Counted from the stretch's first letter, positions 43,226-52,683 are shown. The stretch is 64,000 bases of DNA from Bacillus sp. UNC41MFS5 (GCF_000686805.1 NZ_KK366017.1:1223183-1287182), one strand, 5' to 3'. The notes: a model not told the origin generated them from the letters alone. Program-made: numbers and translations.

Positions 43226-43975
43226 ATGGATAATTTTTATAATGACATTGAAGTCAAACTAGTTGCACTCGATATGGATGGTACGCTTTTAAATAATAAA
43301 GGACAGGTATCGGAAGCAAATCGCCAAGCCATCAAAGCTGCTAAGGACAAAGGAATCTATGTGGTTTTAAGTACAGGTCGTTCGCTTTTGACAAGCCGAG
43401 AGCATGCTGACGCATTGGAGCTTGATTCTTATTTGGTCACCGTTAATGGAAGTGAAATATGGGATGATCAACGTGAATTAGTTGAGAGGAACTTGGTAAA
43501 GTCTGATCTTGTCGAGTGGATGTGGAGGTTATCGCAGCAACATAACACTAAGTTTTGGGCGATTAGCACGGAACGTAATTGGCATAATGAAATGCCAGAG
43601 GACTTGCATACATTGGAATGGATGAAATTTGGCTTTAATATTGAAGATGACGAAACAAGAGAGTTAATTATGAAAGAATTACAGGCAAAGGGTGAATTTG
43701 AACTTAGTAATTCCACGTTGAAAAATATCGAAGTAAATTCGGCCGGGATTAATAAAGCGAAGGGTCTGGAGATTGTTTGTAACAAGCTCGGATTGGATAT
43801 GAAAAATGTAATGGCCGTTGGTGATAGTCTTAATGATTTGGCGATGATCAAGGCAGCCGGCATGGGAGTTGCGATGGGAAATGCACAAGATCTTGTTAAA
43901 GAGTCTGCAGATTGGGTAACTGCCACAAATGAGGAAGACGGAGTCGCTAAAGCAATCTACAAATGGGTTTTATAA
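43226..43975 (+). CDS. HAD-superfamily Cof-type phosphatase
   Basis: 249 aa. The nucleophile motif LDMDGTLL (about 13-20), the Ser/Thr motif LSTGRS, a Lys in INKAKGLE and the acidic motif GDSLNDLAMI are intact; the cap is Cof type (IIB). Substrates are usually sugar phosphates or FMN/PLP. Several in-frame starts exist (43175, 43202, 43214, 43226); GGAAGGGAG at 43204-43212 is too close to 43214, so 43226 is used with reservation. Confidence 0.87.
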   Translation: MDNFYNDIEVKLVALDMDGTLLNNKGQVSEANRQAIKAAKDKGIYVVLSTGRSLLTSREHADALELDSYLVTVNGSEIWDDQRELVERNLVKSDLVEWMWRLSQQHNTKFWAISTERNWHNEMPEDLHTLEWMKFGFNIEDDETRELIMKELQAKGEFELSNSTLKNIEVNSAGINKAKGLEIVCNKLGLDMKNVMAVGDSLNDLAMIKAAGMGVAMGNAQDLVKESADWVTATNEEDGVAKAIYKWVL

Positions 43976-44103
43976 ACAATGTTCATTTCCATGTAAAATT
44001 TTTAAAAATGTCATGGTATAGGTAAAAAGGAAATGGGTAAAAATATTTATGCAATCAATTTGCAATTTACATGTAATTGTTACATGCTAGGAGGCTACAA
44101 AGA

Positions 44104-44304
44104 ATGGAATCAGGTAAAGTAAAATGGTTTAACAGTGAAAAAGGTTTTGGATTCATTGAGCGTGAAGGTGGAGAAGATGTATTTGTTCATTTTTCTGCTA
44201 TTCAAGGCGAAGGATACAAAACATTAGACGAAGGTCAAGAGGTTACGTTTGAAATTGAAAGTGGCCAACGTGGACCACAAGCAGTAAACGTCCGTAAATC
44301 ATAA
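44104..44304 (+). CDS. Cold-shock protein (CspA family)
   Basis: RNA/single-stranded DNA-binding OB-fold protein of 66 aa with RNP1 KGFGFIE and RNP2 [16 protein letters not shown] precedes ATG 44104. A long AT-rich leader with short repeats (TTACATGTAA and GTTACATG) precedes it and may form the usual cold-shock 5' UTR. Terminator follows. Confidence 0.95.
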   Translation: MESGKVKWFNSEKGFGFIEREGGEDVFVHFSAIQGEGYKTLDEGQEVTFEIESGQRGPQAVNVRKS

Positions 44305-44316
44305 TGACCCGCCGAT

Positions 44317-44349
44317 AAACAGACTCAAGCCTTTTGGGTCTGTTTTTTA
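44317..44349 (+). terminator. csp terminator
   Basis: AAACAGACTCAA / TTGGGTCTGTTT with one G-U pair, then T6. Confidence 0.85.
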
Positions 44350-44357
44350 TTTCCATT

Positions 44358-44395
44358 AAAAAAGCCCACTTGCATCATTGCGCAAAGTGGACTTT
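44358..44395 (-). terminator. ywbE terminator
   Basis: On the minus strand GTCCACTTTGC / GCAAGTGGGC with small mismatches, followed by T6. Confidence 0.75.
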
Positions 44396-44401
44396 CTTAA
44401 A

Positions 44402-44599
44402 CTAACTATTAATTTCTTTAACTCTGCCAACTTGTCCATCCGTAAGCCTGACCTTTATGCCATGAGGATGAAAGCTGGACTTGGTTAATATATCCTTGAC
44501 GGTCCCCTCAGTTAGTTTCCCACTTCGTTGATCCGCTTTTAGGACAATTTTGACGAGTGCACCTGGGGAAATATCTACTCGATTTTGACCACTAGACAC
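44402..44599 (-). CDS. ywbE: YwbE family small protein
   Basis: 65 aa, matching the YwbE/DUF2196 family in full: SPGALVKIVLKADQRSGKLT, followed by EGTVKDILT and GIKVRLTDGQVGRVKEI. A small SH3-like beta protein with unknown function. Its start overlaps the end of the preceding gene by 8 bases. Confidence 0.92.
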   Translation of the reverse strand: MSSGQNRVDISPGALVKIVLKADQRSGKLTEGTVKDILTKSSFHPHGIKVRLTDGQVGRVKEINS

Positions 44600-44795
44600 C
44601 CATTTTTCTCCGCGAGTTACTTACTTTTTTCGTTTGCTGGCTTTGTAGTTTTTTAGTTGCCATCGAGTTATTTGAACCAGAAGTTCCACCAGCAGATTTG
44701 TTCTTCTTATTTTGCAGTTGTTGTTTCATCGCTTCTTGCAGACTTATTTTCTTCTTCGGTTCTTCCTGTGAATTGGTTTGATTTGTATCACTCAT
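44592..44795 (-). CDS. Hypothetical Lys/Gln/Ser-rich protein (67 aa)
   Basis: 67 aa, low complexity and basic; the only distinctive stretch is KKISLQEAMKQQLQNKK, with Ser/Gly/Asn-rich flanks and a final RRKMGV. ATG 44795 follows AGGAGGATT. Translationally coupled with ywbE. A disordered nucleic-acid-binding role is possible but unsupported. Confidence 0.72.
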   Translation of the reverse strand: MSDTNQTNSQEEPKKKISLQEAMKQQLQNKKNKSAGGTSGSNNSMATKKLQSQQTKKVSNSRRKMGV

Positions 44796-45054
44796 AAAAA
44801 AATCCTCCTATTAACATGTTAAATCCATTATAAGCTATTTTCATCCAAATTATAAAATTAACCTCTTAATTTAAAAAGATAGATAATTAAAAAAATTTTT
44901 GGACGTTATTTCTCAATTTTGGAATAAGCTCCTTTATTTTTAATACCTATACATGAGCGGACTTTTTGAATGAATTTAGTCGAATTATTTTTGCAGGATT
45001 TTAAGAGTTTCGATGAGAATTATATTAATATGATAATTCAAAAGGGGGATTAGC
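44796..45054. other. Intergenic region with a single 21-mer-related unit
   Basis: 259 AT-rich bases. ATGAGCGGACTTTT at 44953-44966 resembles the unit of the tandem repeat at 6065-6251. Nothing else seen. Confidence 0.5.
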
Positions 45055-45525
45055 ATGAGTATTCAAGTAATAGAAAAAGAAGAAATGAAGGTTGTTGGAA
45101 TTTCATGGAACGGAACTTATTCACAAATCAGTACACTCCCAGGTCTATTTAAACAGATGCTAGATCGGCTAGAAGAAGTATCCTATCAAACCAAAGAACC
45201 TGTCTTGATCGCACCTTTTCACAGCAGAGAAACAGAATTTACATATTACGTTACAACTCCAGTTGAAAAAATTGAGGAAATCCCAGATGGTATGGTTGGT
45301 TTTACGATTCCAAGTAAAAATTATGTTTTTGCTACACATCGAGGAAGTCATGAACAAGTGGAAAGTACATATAAACAAATTCATGCTTGGATGGAAGAAT
45401 ATGGGTATGAACAGGATCACAATGCATTAAGTATGGAAGTATTTAAAGAAGAGCATAAACATCAAAATGAGACTGGCGAACTTTATTTTGATATTTATTT
45501 ACCTGTAAAAACTTATAAACAATAA
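45055..45525 (+). CDS. GyrI-like/AraC effector-binding domain protein
   Basis: 156 aa made entirely of the GyrI-like small-molecule-binding fold (tandem SHS2): KEEMKVVGISWNGTYS at the start and FDIYLPVK at the end are typical. No DNA-binding domain is fused. ATG follows AAGGGGGA. Relatives bind hydrophobic effectors or inhibit gyrase; the ligand is unknown. Confidence 0.85.
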   Translation: MSIQVIEKEEMKVVGISWNGTYSQISTLPGLFKQMLDRLEEVSYQTKEPVLIAPFHSRETEFTYYVTTPVEKIEEIPDGMVGFTIPSKNYVFATHRGSHEQVESTYKQIHAWMEEYGYEQDHNALSMEVFKEEHKHQNETGELYFDIYLPVKTYKQ

Positions 45526-45656
45526 CTAAGACGGGAAAATAAAGAAGGTAAAATAAGAATTAGAGCTGTCAAATCATCTTTAGGGCAAACTAAAAAGTGC
45601 TGATTACTTTACTATTAGAATGAAATATCATAACATATAAGTATATATTCGAATAA

Positions 45657-45803
45657 TTTCCTTCGGGGTCAGGTGAAATTCCTAACCGGCGGTGATGAAG
45701 CTATGCTTCTTAGTCCGTGACCCGGTTAACATTATTTTGTTAAGCGGTGGATCTGGTGAAACTCCAGGGCCGACAGTTAAAGTCTGGATGGGAGAAGGAA
45801 AAG
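45657..45803 (+). promoter_or_regulatory. FMN riboswitch (RFN element)
   Basis: Conserved blocks are all present: CTTCGGGGTCAGGTGAAATT, ACCGGCGGTGAT, AGTCCGTGACCCG, GGTGGATCTGGTGAAACTCC, GGGCCGACAGTTAAAGTCTGG and ATGGGAGAAGG. It controls ribE-ribB-ribH; by family knowledge FMN binding favours termination. Confidence 0.96.
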
Positions 45804-45867
45804 ACAGGATTAACAATAGGGTGAAGTGTACCTATTTTTAAGCCTTTATTTTCTATTGTCTTTTTTC

Positions 45868-45908
45868 AAGACCCTGATGACTTATTGTTATCGGGGTCTT
45901 TCTTTTTT
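45868..45908 (+). terminator. FMN riboswitch terminator
   Basis: AAGACCCTGAT / ATCGGGGTCTT with 11-base loop, then TCTTTTTTT. Confidence 0.9.
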
Positions 45909-45952
45909 TAGAGTCAGAATTAAAGGGAAACATAGTAAGGAGTATGGACAAT

Positions 45953-46612
45953 ATGTTTACTGGAATAATTGAAGAAATTGGCGTAGTCGCGAACATCCAG
46001 CGGACCGGTGAGTCATTTGTTTTAACCGTTGAAGCAAAAAAAATACTGAACGATGTCCATCTTGGCGACAGTATTGCCGTTAATGGGGTTTGTCTGACGG
46101 TTACATCCTTTTCGGGGAAACTGTTCACGGTAGATGTGATGCCGGAGACGGTCAGAGCTAGCAGTTTAAACATGGTAAAACGAGGTTCAAAAGTAAATCT
46201 TGAGCGGGCGATGGCAGCAGGTGGAAGGTTTGGCGGTCATTTTGTTTCAGGACATATTGACGGGACAGGCATCATAAAGAGTAAAAAATCACTAGAAAAT
46301 GCGATTTACTATGAGATTGAAGCCGAAGAGGAATTATTGCGATATGTAATTTTAAGAGGGTCGATTGCGGTGGATGGGACAAGCTTAACCGTATTTGCCG
46401 TTTCCGAAAAAAGTTTTACCTTATCCATTATCCCGCATACATTGTCAGAATCAGTTTTAGGGTTTAAGGGTTCAGGGGACATTGTTAATTTAGAATGCGA
46501 TATGATTGGAAAATATGTAGGGCATTTTATGAAAAACTTTTCAAATGATTCCCAACCTAAAAGTTCCAAAGGCATTACCGCTGAATTTTTAGAAAAGAAC
46601 GGCTTTTTTTAA
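45953..46612 (+). CDS. ribE: Riboflavin synthase, alpha subunit
   Basis: Dismutates two 6,7-dimethyl-8-ribityllumazine to riboflavin. 219 aa with two lumazine-binding repeats, each with a conserved NGVCLTV or DGTSLTV block; the family's universal MFTGIIEE start is at ATG 45953 (ATG 45944 is too near AAGGAG). It is first in the FMN-riboswitch operon, where ribD would be expected. Confidence 0.95.
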   Translation: MFTGIIEEIGVVANIQRTGESFVLTVEAKKILNDVHLGDSIAVNGVCLTVTSFSGKLFTVDVMPETVRASSLNMVKRGSKVNLERAMAAGGRFGGHFVSGHIDGTGIIKSKKSLENAIYYEIEAEEELLRYVILRGSIAVDGTSLTVFAVSEKSFTLSIIPHTLSESVLGFKGSGDIVNLECDMIGKYVGHFMKNFSNDSQPKSSKGITAEFLEKNGFF

Positions 46613-46652
46613 AAAAGGATTCTTAATAAACGAATGAAAGGTGATATGAAAC

Positions 46653-47279
46653 ATGTTTAATAAAATTGACGAGGCCCTATCAGACTTGAAAAAAGGAAAG
46701 GTTGTCATTGTCTGTGATGACGAGAATAGGGAAAATGAAGGCGACTTTATTGCCCTTGCTGAAAAGGCAACTCCGGAAGTGATAAATTTGATGGCAACTC
46801 ACGGAAAAGGCTTAATATGTGTTCCGATTGAGGAGGAATTGGCTGAGAAGCTTGAATTATCCCCAATGGTTTCCAAAAATACAGATCCACATGGAACGGC
46901 TTTTACCGTGAGCATTGATCACAAATATGCGGCTACAGGCATTTCTGCATTTGAACGTTCGGAAACGGTGATAAGTATGATTGATCCAGAATCGAAAGCG
47001 GCTGATTTTAAACGGCCAGGTCATACGTTTCCGCTTATTGCCAAAAAAGGTGGAGTCCTGCAGAGGACTGGGCACACAGAAGCAGCCGTGGATCTTGCCA
47101 AATTATGCGGCGCTACGCCTGCTGGGGTTATTTGTGAAATTATGAATGAGGATGGAACGATGGCCCGCGTTCCCGATCTTTTCAAAATTGCTAAGAGTAT
47201 GAACCTTAAATTAATTACCATTAAGGATTTAGTTGAATACCGAATGAAAAAAGAACAAATGGTCAAGCGAGAAGTTTAG
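46653..47279 (+). CDS. ribB: 3,4-dihydroxy-2-butanone 4-phosphate synthase (monofunctional)
   Basis: Makes the four-carbon riboflavin precursor from ribulose 5-phosphate. 208 aa: [29 protein letters not shown] and the acidic/His active-site residues are intact. It ends at KREV right where the usual bifunctional Bacillus RibBA would continue into the GTP cyclohydrolase II half, which is missing. Only 51 bases separate it from ribH, so there is no room for the lost half. Confidence 0.93.
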   Translation: MFNKIDEALSDLKKGKVVIVCDDENRENEGDFIALAEKATPEVINLMATHGKGLICVPIEEELAEKLELSPMVSKNTDPHGTAFTVSIDHKYAATGISAFERSETVISMIDPESKAADFKRPGHTFPLIAKKGGVLQRTGHTEAAVDLAKLCGATPAGVICEIMNEDGTMARVPDLFKIAKSMNLKLITIKDLVEYRMKKEQMVKREV

Positions 47280-47330
47280 ATGACAAGCTGTTAAGCTCTA
47301 ATACACAAAACAATAGATGGAGGCACATAC

Positions 47331-47801
47331 ATGGGAAACATTTTTGAAGGAAATTTAGTTGGTTCTGGGTTAAAAATTGGAATTGTTGTTGGACGTTTTA
47401 ATGAATTTATTACCAGTAAATTATTAAGCGGTGCACAGGATGCACTTAAAAGACATGGAGTTAGCGAGTCAGACGTGGACCTTGCTTGGGTTCCTGGGGC
47501 ATTTGAGATTTCATTAATCGCTCAAAAAATGGCAAATAGTAATAAATATGATGCGGTTATTACGCTTGGAACGGTCATACGCGGTTCTACTCCACATTTT
47601 GACTTTGTTTGTAATGAAGTGGCAAAAGGTGTTTCTGCGATCAATTTAAAAAGTGGCATTCCGGTAATTTTTGGAGTGTTAACAACGGATTCAATTGAAC
47701 AAGCAATTGAGCGTGCCGGAACAAAGGCGGGTAATAAAGGTTGGGATGCAGCAACCGCTGCGATTGAAATGGCAAATTTATGCAGAAGTATTGAATCATA
47801 A
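47331..47801 (+). CDS. ribH: 6,7-dimethyl-8-ribityllumazine synthase
   Basis: 156 aa with the family motifs: [17 protein letters not shown] (substrate site), [12 protein letters not shown] with the catalytic His in PHFD, and [11 protein letters not shown]. Condenses the RibB product with the pyrimidine intermediate to give lumazine. It typically forms a 60-mer capsid around RibE in Bacillus. No terminator was seen before the cobalamin leader. Confidence 0.95.
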   Translation: MGNIFEGNLVGSGLKIGIVVGRFNEFITSKLLSGAQDALKRHGVSESDVDLAWVPGAFEISLIAQKMANSNKYDAVITLGTVIRGSTPHFDFVCNEVAKGVSAINLKSGIPVIFGVLTTDSIEQAIERAGTKAGNKGWDAATAAIEMANLCRSIES

Positions 47802-47873
47802 ATTATTGTAAAAAAACATATACAATTCATTCCACTTTTTCTATAATTAACGTAACAAAAAATATTTTTTAAA

Positions 47874-48048
47874 TTAGGTGCTAAAATCTTATCAAGAGAT
47901 TTTATGCTTAAAAGGGAAGTTGTTAGAAGCCAACGCGGTCCCGCCACTGTAAATGGGAGCAACCTATAATATGTCACTGTCAATTACGATGGGAAGGCAT
48001 AGGGAGCGATGATCATAAGCCAGGAAACCTGCCTAATTCTTGTGCGCC
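47874..48048 (+). promoter_or_regulatory. Cobalamin riboswitch
   Basis: AAAAGGGAAGTTGTTAGAAGCCAACGCGGTCCCGCCACTGT-type core: AAGGGAA, GCCAACGCGGTCCCGCCACTG, GGGAGC, and the final AAGCCAGGAAACCTGCCTA box (48017-48035). All match the B12 box and surroundings. Controls the whole cobalamin operon downstream. Confidence 0.95.
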
Positions 48049-48125
48049 AAGTAACCTACGAGGATAGGAAGGTGTTGAAGGCTAGACTCCTTTTACTTTT
48101 GCTAGTAATAGAATCTATTCATACC

Positions 48126-48160
48126 AACATCTCCATTAAAACGTGGAGATGTTTTTTGTT
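48126..48160 (+). terminator. Cobalamin riboswitch terminator
   Basis: AACATCTCCA / TGGAGATGTT around TTAAAACG, then T tract. About 84 bases before btuF. Confidence 0.9.
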
Positions 48161-48243
48161 GTTATCCAAGCCAATTTGTTTGGCACAAGAAAGATTTATT
48201 TTTTGTTACATACAAGATATAACACAGAAAGCAGGGGGAAAAA

Positions 48244-49209
48244 ATGAAAAAATTGTATTCATTGCTGTTAGTAGTATTATTGACAGTAGGAGTGTTAGCG
48301 GGTTGTGCTGAAAAGAAAGACCAGGTAAAGGAAGAACCAAAAACTGGTGTAGAGAAGAAAACAGCGGAAATAACTTTTCCACTAACGCTTACGGATGCAA
48401 CCAAGGCGAAAGTTACTATTGAAAAGAAACCAGAAAGTATCGTTTCTCTGATTCCAAGTAATACTGAAATTGTTTTTGCTTTAGGTCTTGATAAGGAAGT
48501 AGTGGGAGTAACCGATTTCGATAATTATCCGGAAGCGGCAACCAAGAAAGAGAAAATTGGCGGACAAGAAATAAACTTAGAAAAAATCATTTCCTTAAAG
48601 CCAGATTTAGTGTTAGCACATGCCTCTTGGGCTTCAAGTTCTGAAGCAGGTCTTCAGCAATTAAAAGATGCAGGGATTCCTGTATTAGTCGTTAATGATG
48701 CGCAAAACTTTGATCAAGTCTTTGATTCTATAGACTTAATTGGGAAAGCTACTGGTGAAACAGTAAAAGCTAATGAAATCATCACTGGGATGAAAAATAA
48801 ATTAGCCGAAATTAAAGCAAAGGCTGGAGCGATAAAAGAAAAGAAAAAAGTATTGGTTGAGGTTTCACCGGCTCCAGAAATCTATACGTCTGGAAAGAAT
48901 ACGTTTATGGATCAAATGCTTAGTGTAATAAACGCTGAAAATATCGCTAACGATCAAGAAGGCTGGATTAAAATTGACCAAGAAGCAATGATTAAACGCA
49001 ATCCTGATGTTATCGTTACTACCTATGGATTCTATGTCAAGAATCCTGTCGATCAAGTATTAACTAGGAAGGGCTGGGAAACAGTCAACGCTGTAAAGAA
49101 TAAGAATGTAGTTGATGTGGATTCGGATCGTGTGACTCGCTCAGGCCCAAGGATTGTTGAAGGAGTAGAAGATCTTGCGAAGGCTGTCTATCCTGAAGTT
49201 TTTAAATAA
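48244..49209 (+). CDS. btuF: Cobalamin ABC transporter substrate-binding lipoprotein
   Basis: 321 aa. Lipobox LAGC (Cys about 21) and a periplasmic-binding-protein fold of the BtuF/FecB type: RIVSLIPSNTEI-like start (ESIVSLIPSNTEIVFALGL), GGQEINLEKI, LKPDLVLAHASW and a C-terminal DSDRVTRSGPRIVEG. It sits directly behind the B12 riboswitch, so a corrinoid is the likely ligand. Confidence 0.93.
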   Translation: MKKLYSLLLVVLLTVGVLAGCAEKKDQVKEEPKTGVEKKTAEITFPLTLTDATKAKVTIEKKPESIVSLIPSNTEIVFALGLDKEVVGVTDFDNYPEAATKKEKIGGQEINLEKIISLKPDLVLAHASWASSSEAGLQQLKDAGIPVLVVNDAQNFDQVFDSIDLIGKATGETVKANEIITGMKNKLAEIKAKAGAIKEKKKVLVEVSPAPEIYTSGKNTFMDQMLSVINAENIANDQEGWIKIDQEAMIKRNPDVIVTTYGFYVKNPVDQVLTRKGWETVNAVKNKNVVDVDSDRVTRSGPRIVEGVEDLAKAVYPEVFK

Positions 49210-50233
49210 CAAGTATTTAGCCTTTTGTATAGCTGGAATTTTCCTTGTTCTTTCTATATTAATAGGTATTTCGATTGGAACGGTTTCGGTTCCAATCGTA
49301 ACCATTATAAAGATAATAAGTGCAAAATTATTTGGGTTCATTTCCTTGGAGACCTTTGACCCAATGGATACGAGTATTGTCTTAAATATTCGTTTACCTA
49401 GAGTAATCTTATCAGGTCTTGTCGGGGCTTCCCTTGCTATTGCAGGGGCAGCCTTTCAAGGACTGCTTAGAAATCCGTTAGCAGATCCTTATACATTAGG
49501 TGTCTCCTCGGGAGCTTCTGTGGGGGCAGTTTTGACCCTGTTTTTTCAGCTGTCCATTCCCTTCATAGGATCCTTTACATTACCATTGCTAAGTATCCTA
49601 TTCTCTTTTTTTACAATCTTCTTAGTACTCATGTTTGCGAGTAAAATCGAACGATCGATGCGAGTAGAAACCATTATCTTAACAGGTATTATTTTCAGTT
49701 CCTTTCTAGGAGCCATTATTTCGCTCATGATAGCACTGACAGGAGATGAACTTCGGCAGATCATTGGCTGGCTTTTGGGAAGTGTTTCCATGAGAGGCTG
49801 GGATTACATAAAAATCATTTTACCATTTTTCATCATAGGCTCATGTTTGCTTCTATTCAATGCAAAGGAACTAAATGCGATGTCATTTGGAGAAGAACGG
49901 GCACAACATTTAGGAGTTAATGTACATAAGAGAAAGCTCATAGTTTTAACGGCCGGCTCGATATTAACCGGGGCAGCCGTTGCGGTGTCAGGCACCATTG
50001 GTTTTGTTGGTCTGGTCATTCCACATCTGTCGAGATTATTATGGGGACCAGATCATCGCCATCTTCTTCCTTTGTCGATTATAACGGGGGCAGGTTTTTT
50101 AATTTTAGCTGACCTGGTTTCAAGAACGATCATTTCTCCAACAGAATTACCAATTGGTGTCATCACAGCTTTAATTGGTGCTCCGGTATTTGCAATAATC
50201 CTGCTACAAAGAAAAAGAGAAAGAAGTGGTTAA
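49175..50233 (+). CDS. btuC: Cobalamin ABC transporter permease (FecCD family)
   Basis: 352 aa with about ten helices; LAIAGAAFQGLLRNPLADPY, LGVSSGASVGA and SGTIGFVGLVIPHLSRLL are FecCD hallmarks. The start is TTG 49175, 35 bases inside btuF, behind AGGAG. The gene contains GGTGTCAGGCACC (49984-49996), a 13-mer also forming the terminator at 37218. Confidence 0.93.
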   Translation: MRRLSILKFLNNKYLAFCIAGIFLVLSILIGISIGTVSVPIVTIIKIISAKLFGFISLETFDPMDTSIVLNIRLPRVILSGLVGASLAIAGAAFQGLLRNPLADPYTLGVSSGASVGAVLTLFFQLSIPFIGSFTLPLLSILFSFFTIFLVLMFASKIERSMRVETIILTGIIFSSFLGAIISLMIALTGDELRQIIGWLLGSVSMRGWDYIKIILPFFIIGSCLLLFNAKELNAMSFGEERAQHLGVNVHKRKLIVLTAGSILTGAAVAVSGTIGFVGLVIPHLSRLLWGPDHRHLLPLSIITGAGFLILADLVSRTIISPTELPIGVITALIGAPVFAIILLQRKRERSG

Positions 50234-50236
50234 AGG

Positions 50237-51706
50237 ATGCTTAGCGTTCAACAGGTTTCTGGTGGATACACGAATGAAGCGGTTCTGGAGGATATTTCTT
50301 TTCAAGTGGAAAAGGGAGAACTTTTCGGAATCCTCGGTCCGAATGGGAGTGGGAAAACAACCCTTTTAAAAATGCTAAGCGGCATTTTACCAATCCAAAA
50401 AGGTGAGATTCTAATCAACGGAAAACGGCTCCAGCAATACAAGGCAAAACAATTGGCCAAAATAATAGCTGTCCTCTCCCAACATTCAACACAATCTTTC
50501 TCTTATACGGTGAAAGAAACCGTTTCGCTCGGGCGTTATGCCCATCAAAAGGGGTTGTTTCAATCCTGGGGACCCGCCGATGAAGTGGTTGTCCAAAGAG
50601 TAATGAAGCAAATTGGTGTATCCAGATTCCAAAATAAAAATATTCAGGAGTTATCAGGCGGTGAAAAACAAAGAGTCTTCCTCGCCCAAGCTCTAGCCCA
50701 GGAGCCTGAGATCCTTTTATTAGATGAACCTACGAATCATTTAGATTTATCCTACCAGAAGGAATTATTAGATTTCTTAAAACAATGGACATCAGAAAAT
50801 CGGTTAACGGTCATTTCTATTTTTCATGATTTAAACCTTGCGGGGCTTTATTGTGACCGGCTGCTTCTCCTTGAAGATGGACGGATTAATATCAATCACA
50901 TTCCTAATGAGGTACTTCGTGAAGAACGAATCAGAGACGTGTACCATACCGACATTCAAAAACACCCTCATCCTAGAGTCCCTGCACCACAGATGGCATT
51001 ATTGCCAAAAGTAAATCACAAGAATGTCATGTTAATAATTGATGAGTCGAGGTTACATATATCAGAAGAATGGATTGAATTAACTTCCCCCATGCCGTTA
51101 AGGACCATGTCCTCAGGAGTAATTGGTTCGGGTACCGGATGGCATCAGACGTTTGTGAATAGACATGTCAACAAGGATTACAGATGTAGTGACCATCGCA
51201 GAGAGATGGCCTTATTTCTGAAATCAAAAGGGTTTGAACCGTCGGAAACAGTGGGCATGATGACAGCAGTCATCTTGGAAAATCTCGTTTACAAAAGATA
51301 TACCGGTACAGGCTTCTCGATATTTGTGGTGGTAACAGCAGGGGTTGGAAATGCGATTGATGCTTCGAAAAGTGAGCTACATTCATTTGAAATGGTACCT
51401 GGAACCATCAATACCTGGATTTTTGTCGAAGGAGAGTTAACTGAAGAAGCCTTTATCCAAAGCATCATGACTGCCACTGAAGCAAAGGTTAAGGCAATGC
51501 ATGATTTAAAGGTAATGGATGAAGTGACCGGAACCTTCGCGACCGGAACCTCGACCGATAGTATTTTAATAGCTGCTACACAAACAGGCTCGGTGCTGGA
51601 ATTTGCAGGAACGATTACTCCGTTAGGAAAGCTCATCAGCAAAGCTGTTTATCAGTGCACCACAGAAGCGATTCAAAAATCAAGCAAAAGGAAACGAAAA
51701 TGTTAG
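50237..51706 (+). CDS. Cobalamin transporter ATPase fused to adenosylcobinamide amidohydrolase
   Basis: 489 aa, two domains. BtuD ATPase (1-about 250): Walker A LGPNGSGKTTLL, signature ELSGGEKQRVFLAQAL and LLLDEPTNHLDLS. CbiZ domain (about 265-485): PMPLRTMSSGVIGSGTGWHQ, FVNRHVNKDYRCSDH and VTAGVGNAIDA. CbiZ opens the amide bond of adenosylcobinamides to release adenosylcobyric acid for remodelling. The same fusion is known in B. subtilis YvrA. Three bases after btuC. Confidence 0.93.
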   Translation: MLSVQQVSGGYTNEAVLEDISFQVEKGELFGILGPNGSGKTTLLKMLSGILPIQKGEILINGKRLQQYKAKQLAKIIAVLSQHSTQSFSYTVKETVSLGRYAHQKGLFQSWGPADEVVVQRVMKQIGVSRFQNKNIQELSGGEKQRVFLAQALAQEPEILLLDEPTNHLDLSYQKELLDFLKQWTSENRLTVISIFHDLNLAGLYCDRLLLLEDGRININHIPNEVLREERIRDVYHTDIQKHPHPRVPAPQMALLPKVNHKNVMLIIDESRLHISEEWIELTSPMPLRTMSSGVIGSGTGWHQTFVNRHVNKDYRCSDHRREMALFLKSKGFEPSETVGMMTAVILENLVYKRYTGTGFSIFVVVTAGVGNAIDASKSELHSFEMVPGTINTWIFVEGELTEEAFIQSIMTATEAKVKAMHDLKVMDEVTGTFATGTSTDSILIAATQTGSVLEFAGTITPLGKLISKAVYQCTTEAIQKSSKRKRKC

Positions 51707-52683
51707 TCAATCATTTAGCAGCGATAACAATTGCGTATATTATCGACATGTTTATTGGCGATCCACCCAACTGGCCTCATCCTGTAAAATGGATTGGTAC
51801 AATGATTTCTTTTTTTGAGAAACGCTTGAATACGGGGAAGTTAAAAAAATGGAAAGGGGTAGGAATGCTCCTTTTTATTTTACTCTTTGTTTATTTCATT
51901 GTATTCGGTTTAATTTTGGTAGGTTATCGTGTGCACCCATTTGTTGGGATATTAGTAGAAAGTATCATTATATCAACAACTGTTGCTCAAAAGAGTTTAA
52001 AGGGAGCGGCCCTAGAGGTTTATCGACCATTAAGAAAAGGGGAACTTTCTGAAGCGAGGAAAAAACTATCCTATATTGTTGGCCGTGATACTGAAAGCCT
52101 TGATGAAGGTGAAATTGCAAGGGGTGCGATTGAAACGGTGGCTGAAAATACAAGTGATGGGGTGACAGCTCCAATGTTTTGGGCATTCATTGGCGGGGCA
52201 CCACTGGCGATGGTTTATAGAGCCACTAATACATGTGATTCGATGGTGGGCCACAAGAACGATAGATATATAGAGTTTGGCTGGGCTTCTGCAAGATGGG
52301 ATGATGTGATGAATTGGATTCCTAGTCGATTAACAGGTATGATCATGCTGATCGGAAAACGACCAGAAAAGACAGGATTCAGGCAAGCTTGGATGATTTT
52401 GTTCCGTGATGCGAAAAAGCATCCAAGTCCAAACAGCGGATGGGGAGAGGCAGCTGTTGCAGCTATTTTAGGGATCCAGCTAGGCGGTATCAATTATTAC
52501 AAAGGGATTCGTTCGAACCGCGCAAAAATGGGTGATCCTTTTCAAATGATCCAAGCATCGCATATCCTTGAAGCCAATACTATTCTTTACAGAACGGTCT
52601 TTCTATTTTTACTACTATTATGGATAGGGGGAATTTTCCTTGATTTGGCCGTCACATGGATCGAATCCTCAATATTTATATAA
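51700..52683 (+). CDS. cbiB: Adenosylcobinamide-phosphate synthase
   Basis: 327 aa membrane protein that attaches aminopropanol (phosphate) to cobyric acid. IDMFIGDPPNWPHPVKWIG, AIETVAENTSDGVTAP and SPNSGWGEAAVAAILGIQLGG are family signatures. ATG 51700 overlaps the fused transporter stop; upstream frame extension is out of gene context. Also called cobD in some naming schemes. Confidence 0.94.
   Translation: MLVNHLAAITIAYIIDMFIGDPPNWPHPVKWIGTMISFFEKRLNTGKLKKWKGVGMLLFILLFVYFIVFGLILVGYRVHPFVGILVESIIISTTVAQKSLKGAALEVYRPLRKGELSEARKKLSYIVGRDTESLDEGEIARGAIETVAENTSDGVTAPMFWAFIGGAPLAMVYRATNTCDSMVGHKNDRYIEFGWASARWDDVMNWIPSRLTGMIMLIGKRPEKTGFRQAWMILFRDAKKHPSPNSGWGEAAVAAILGIQLGGINYYKGIRSNRAKMGDPFQMIQASHILEANTILYRTVFLFLLLLWIGGIFLDLAVTWIESSIFI

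Noticed and set aside
48009..48311. Open frame over the end of the cobalamin riboswitch
   Set aside because: It overlaps conserved riboswitch bases, its terminator and the btuF start.
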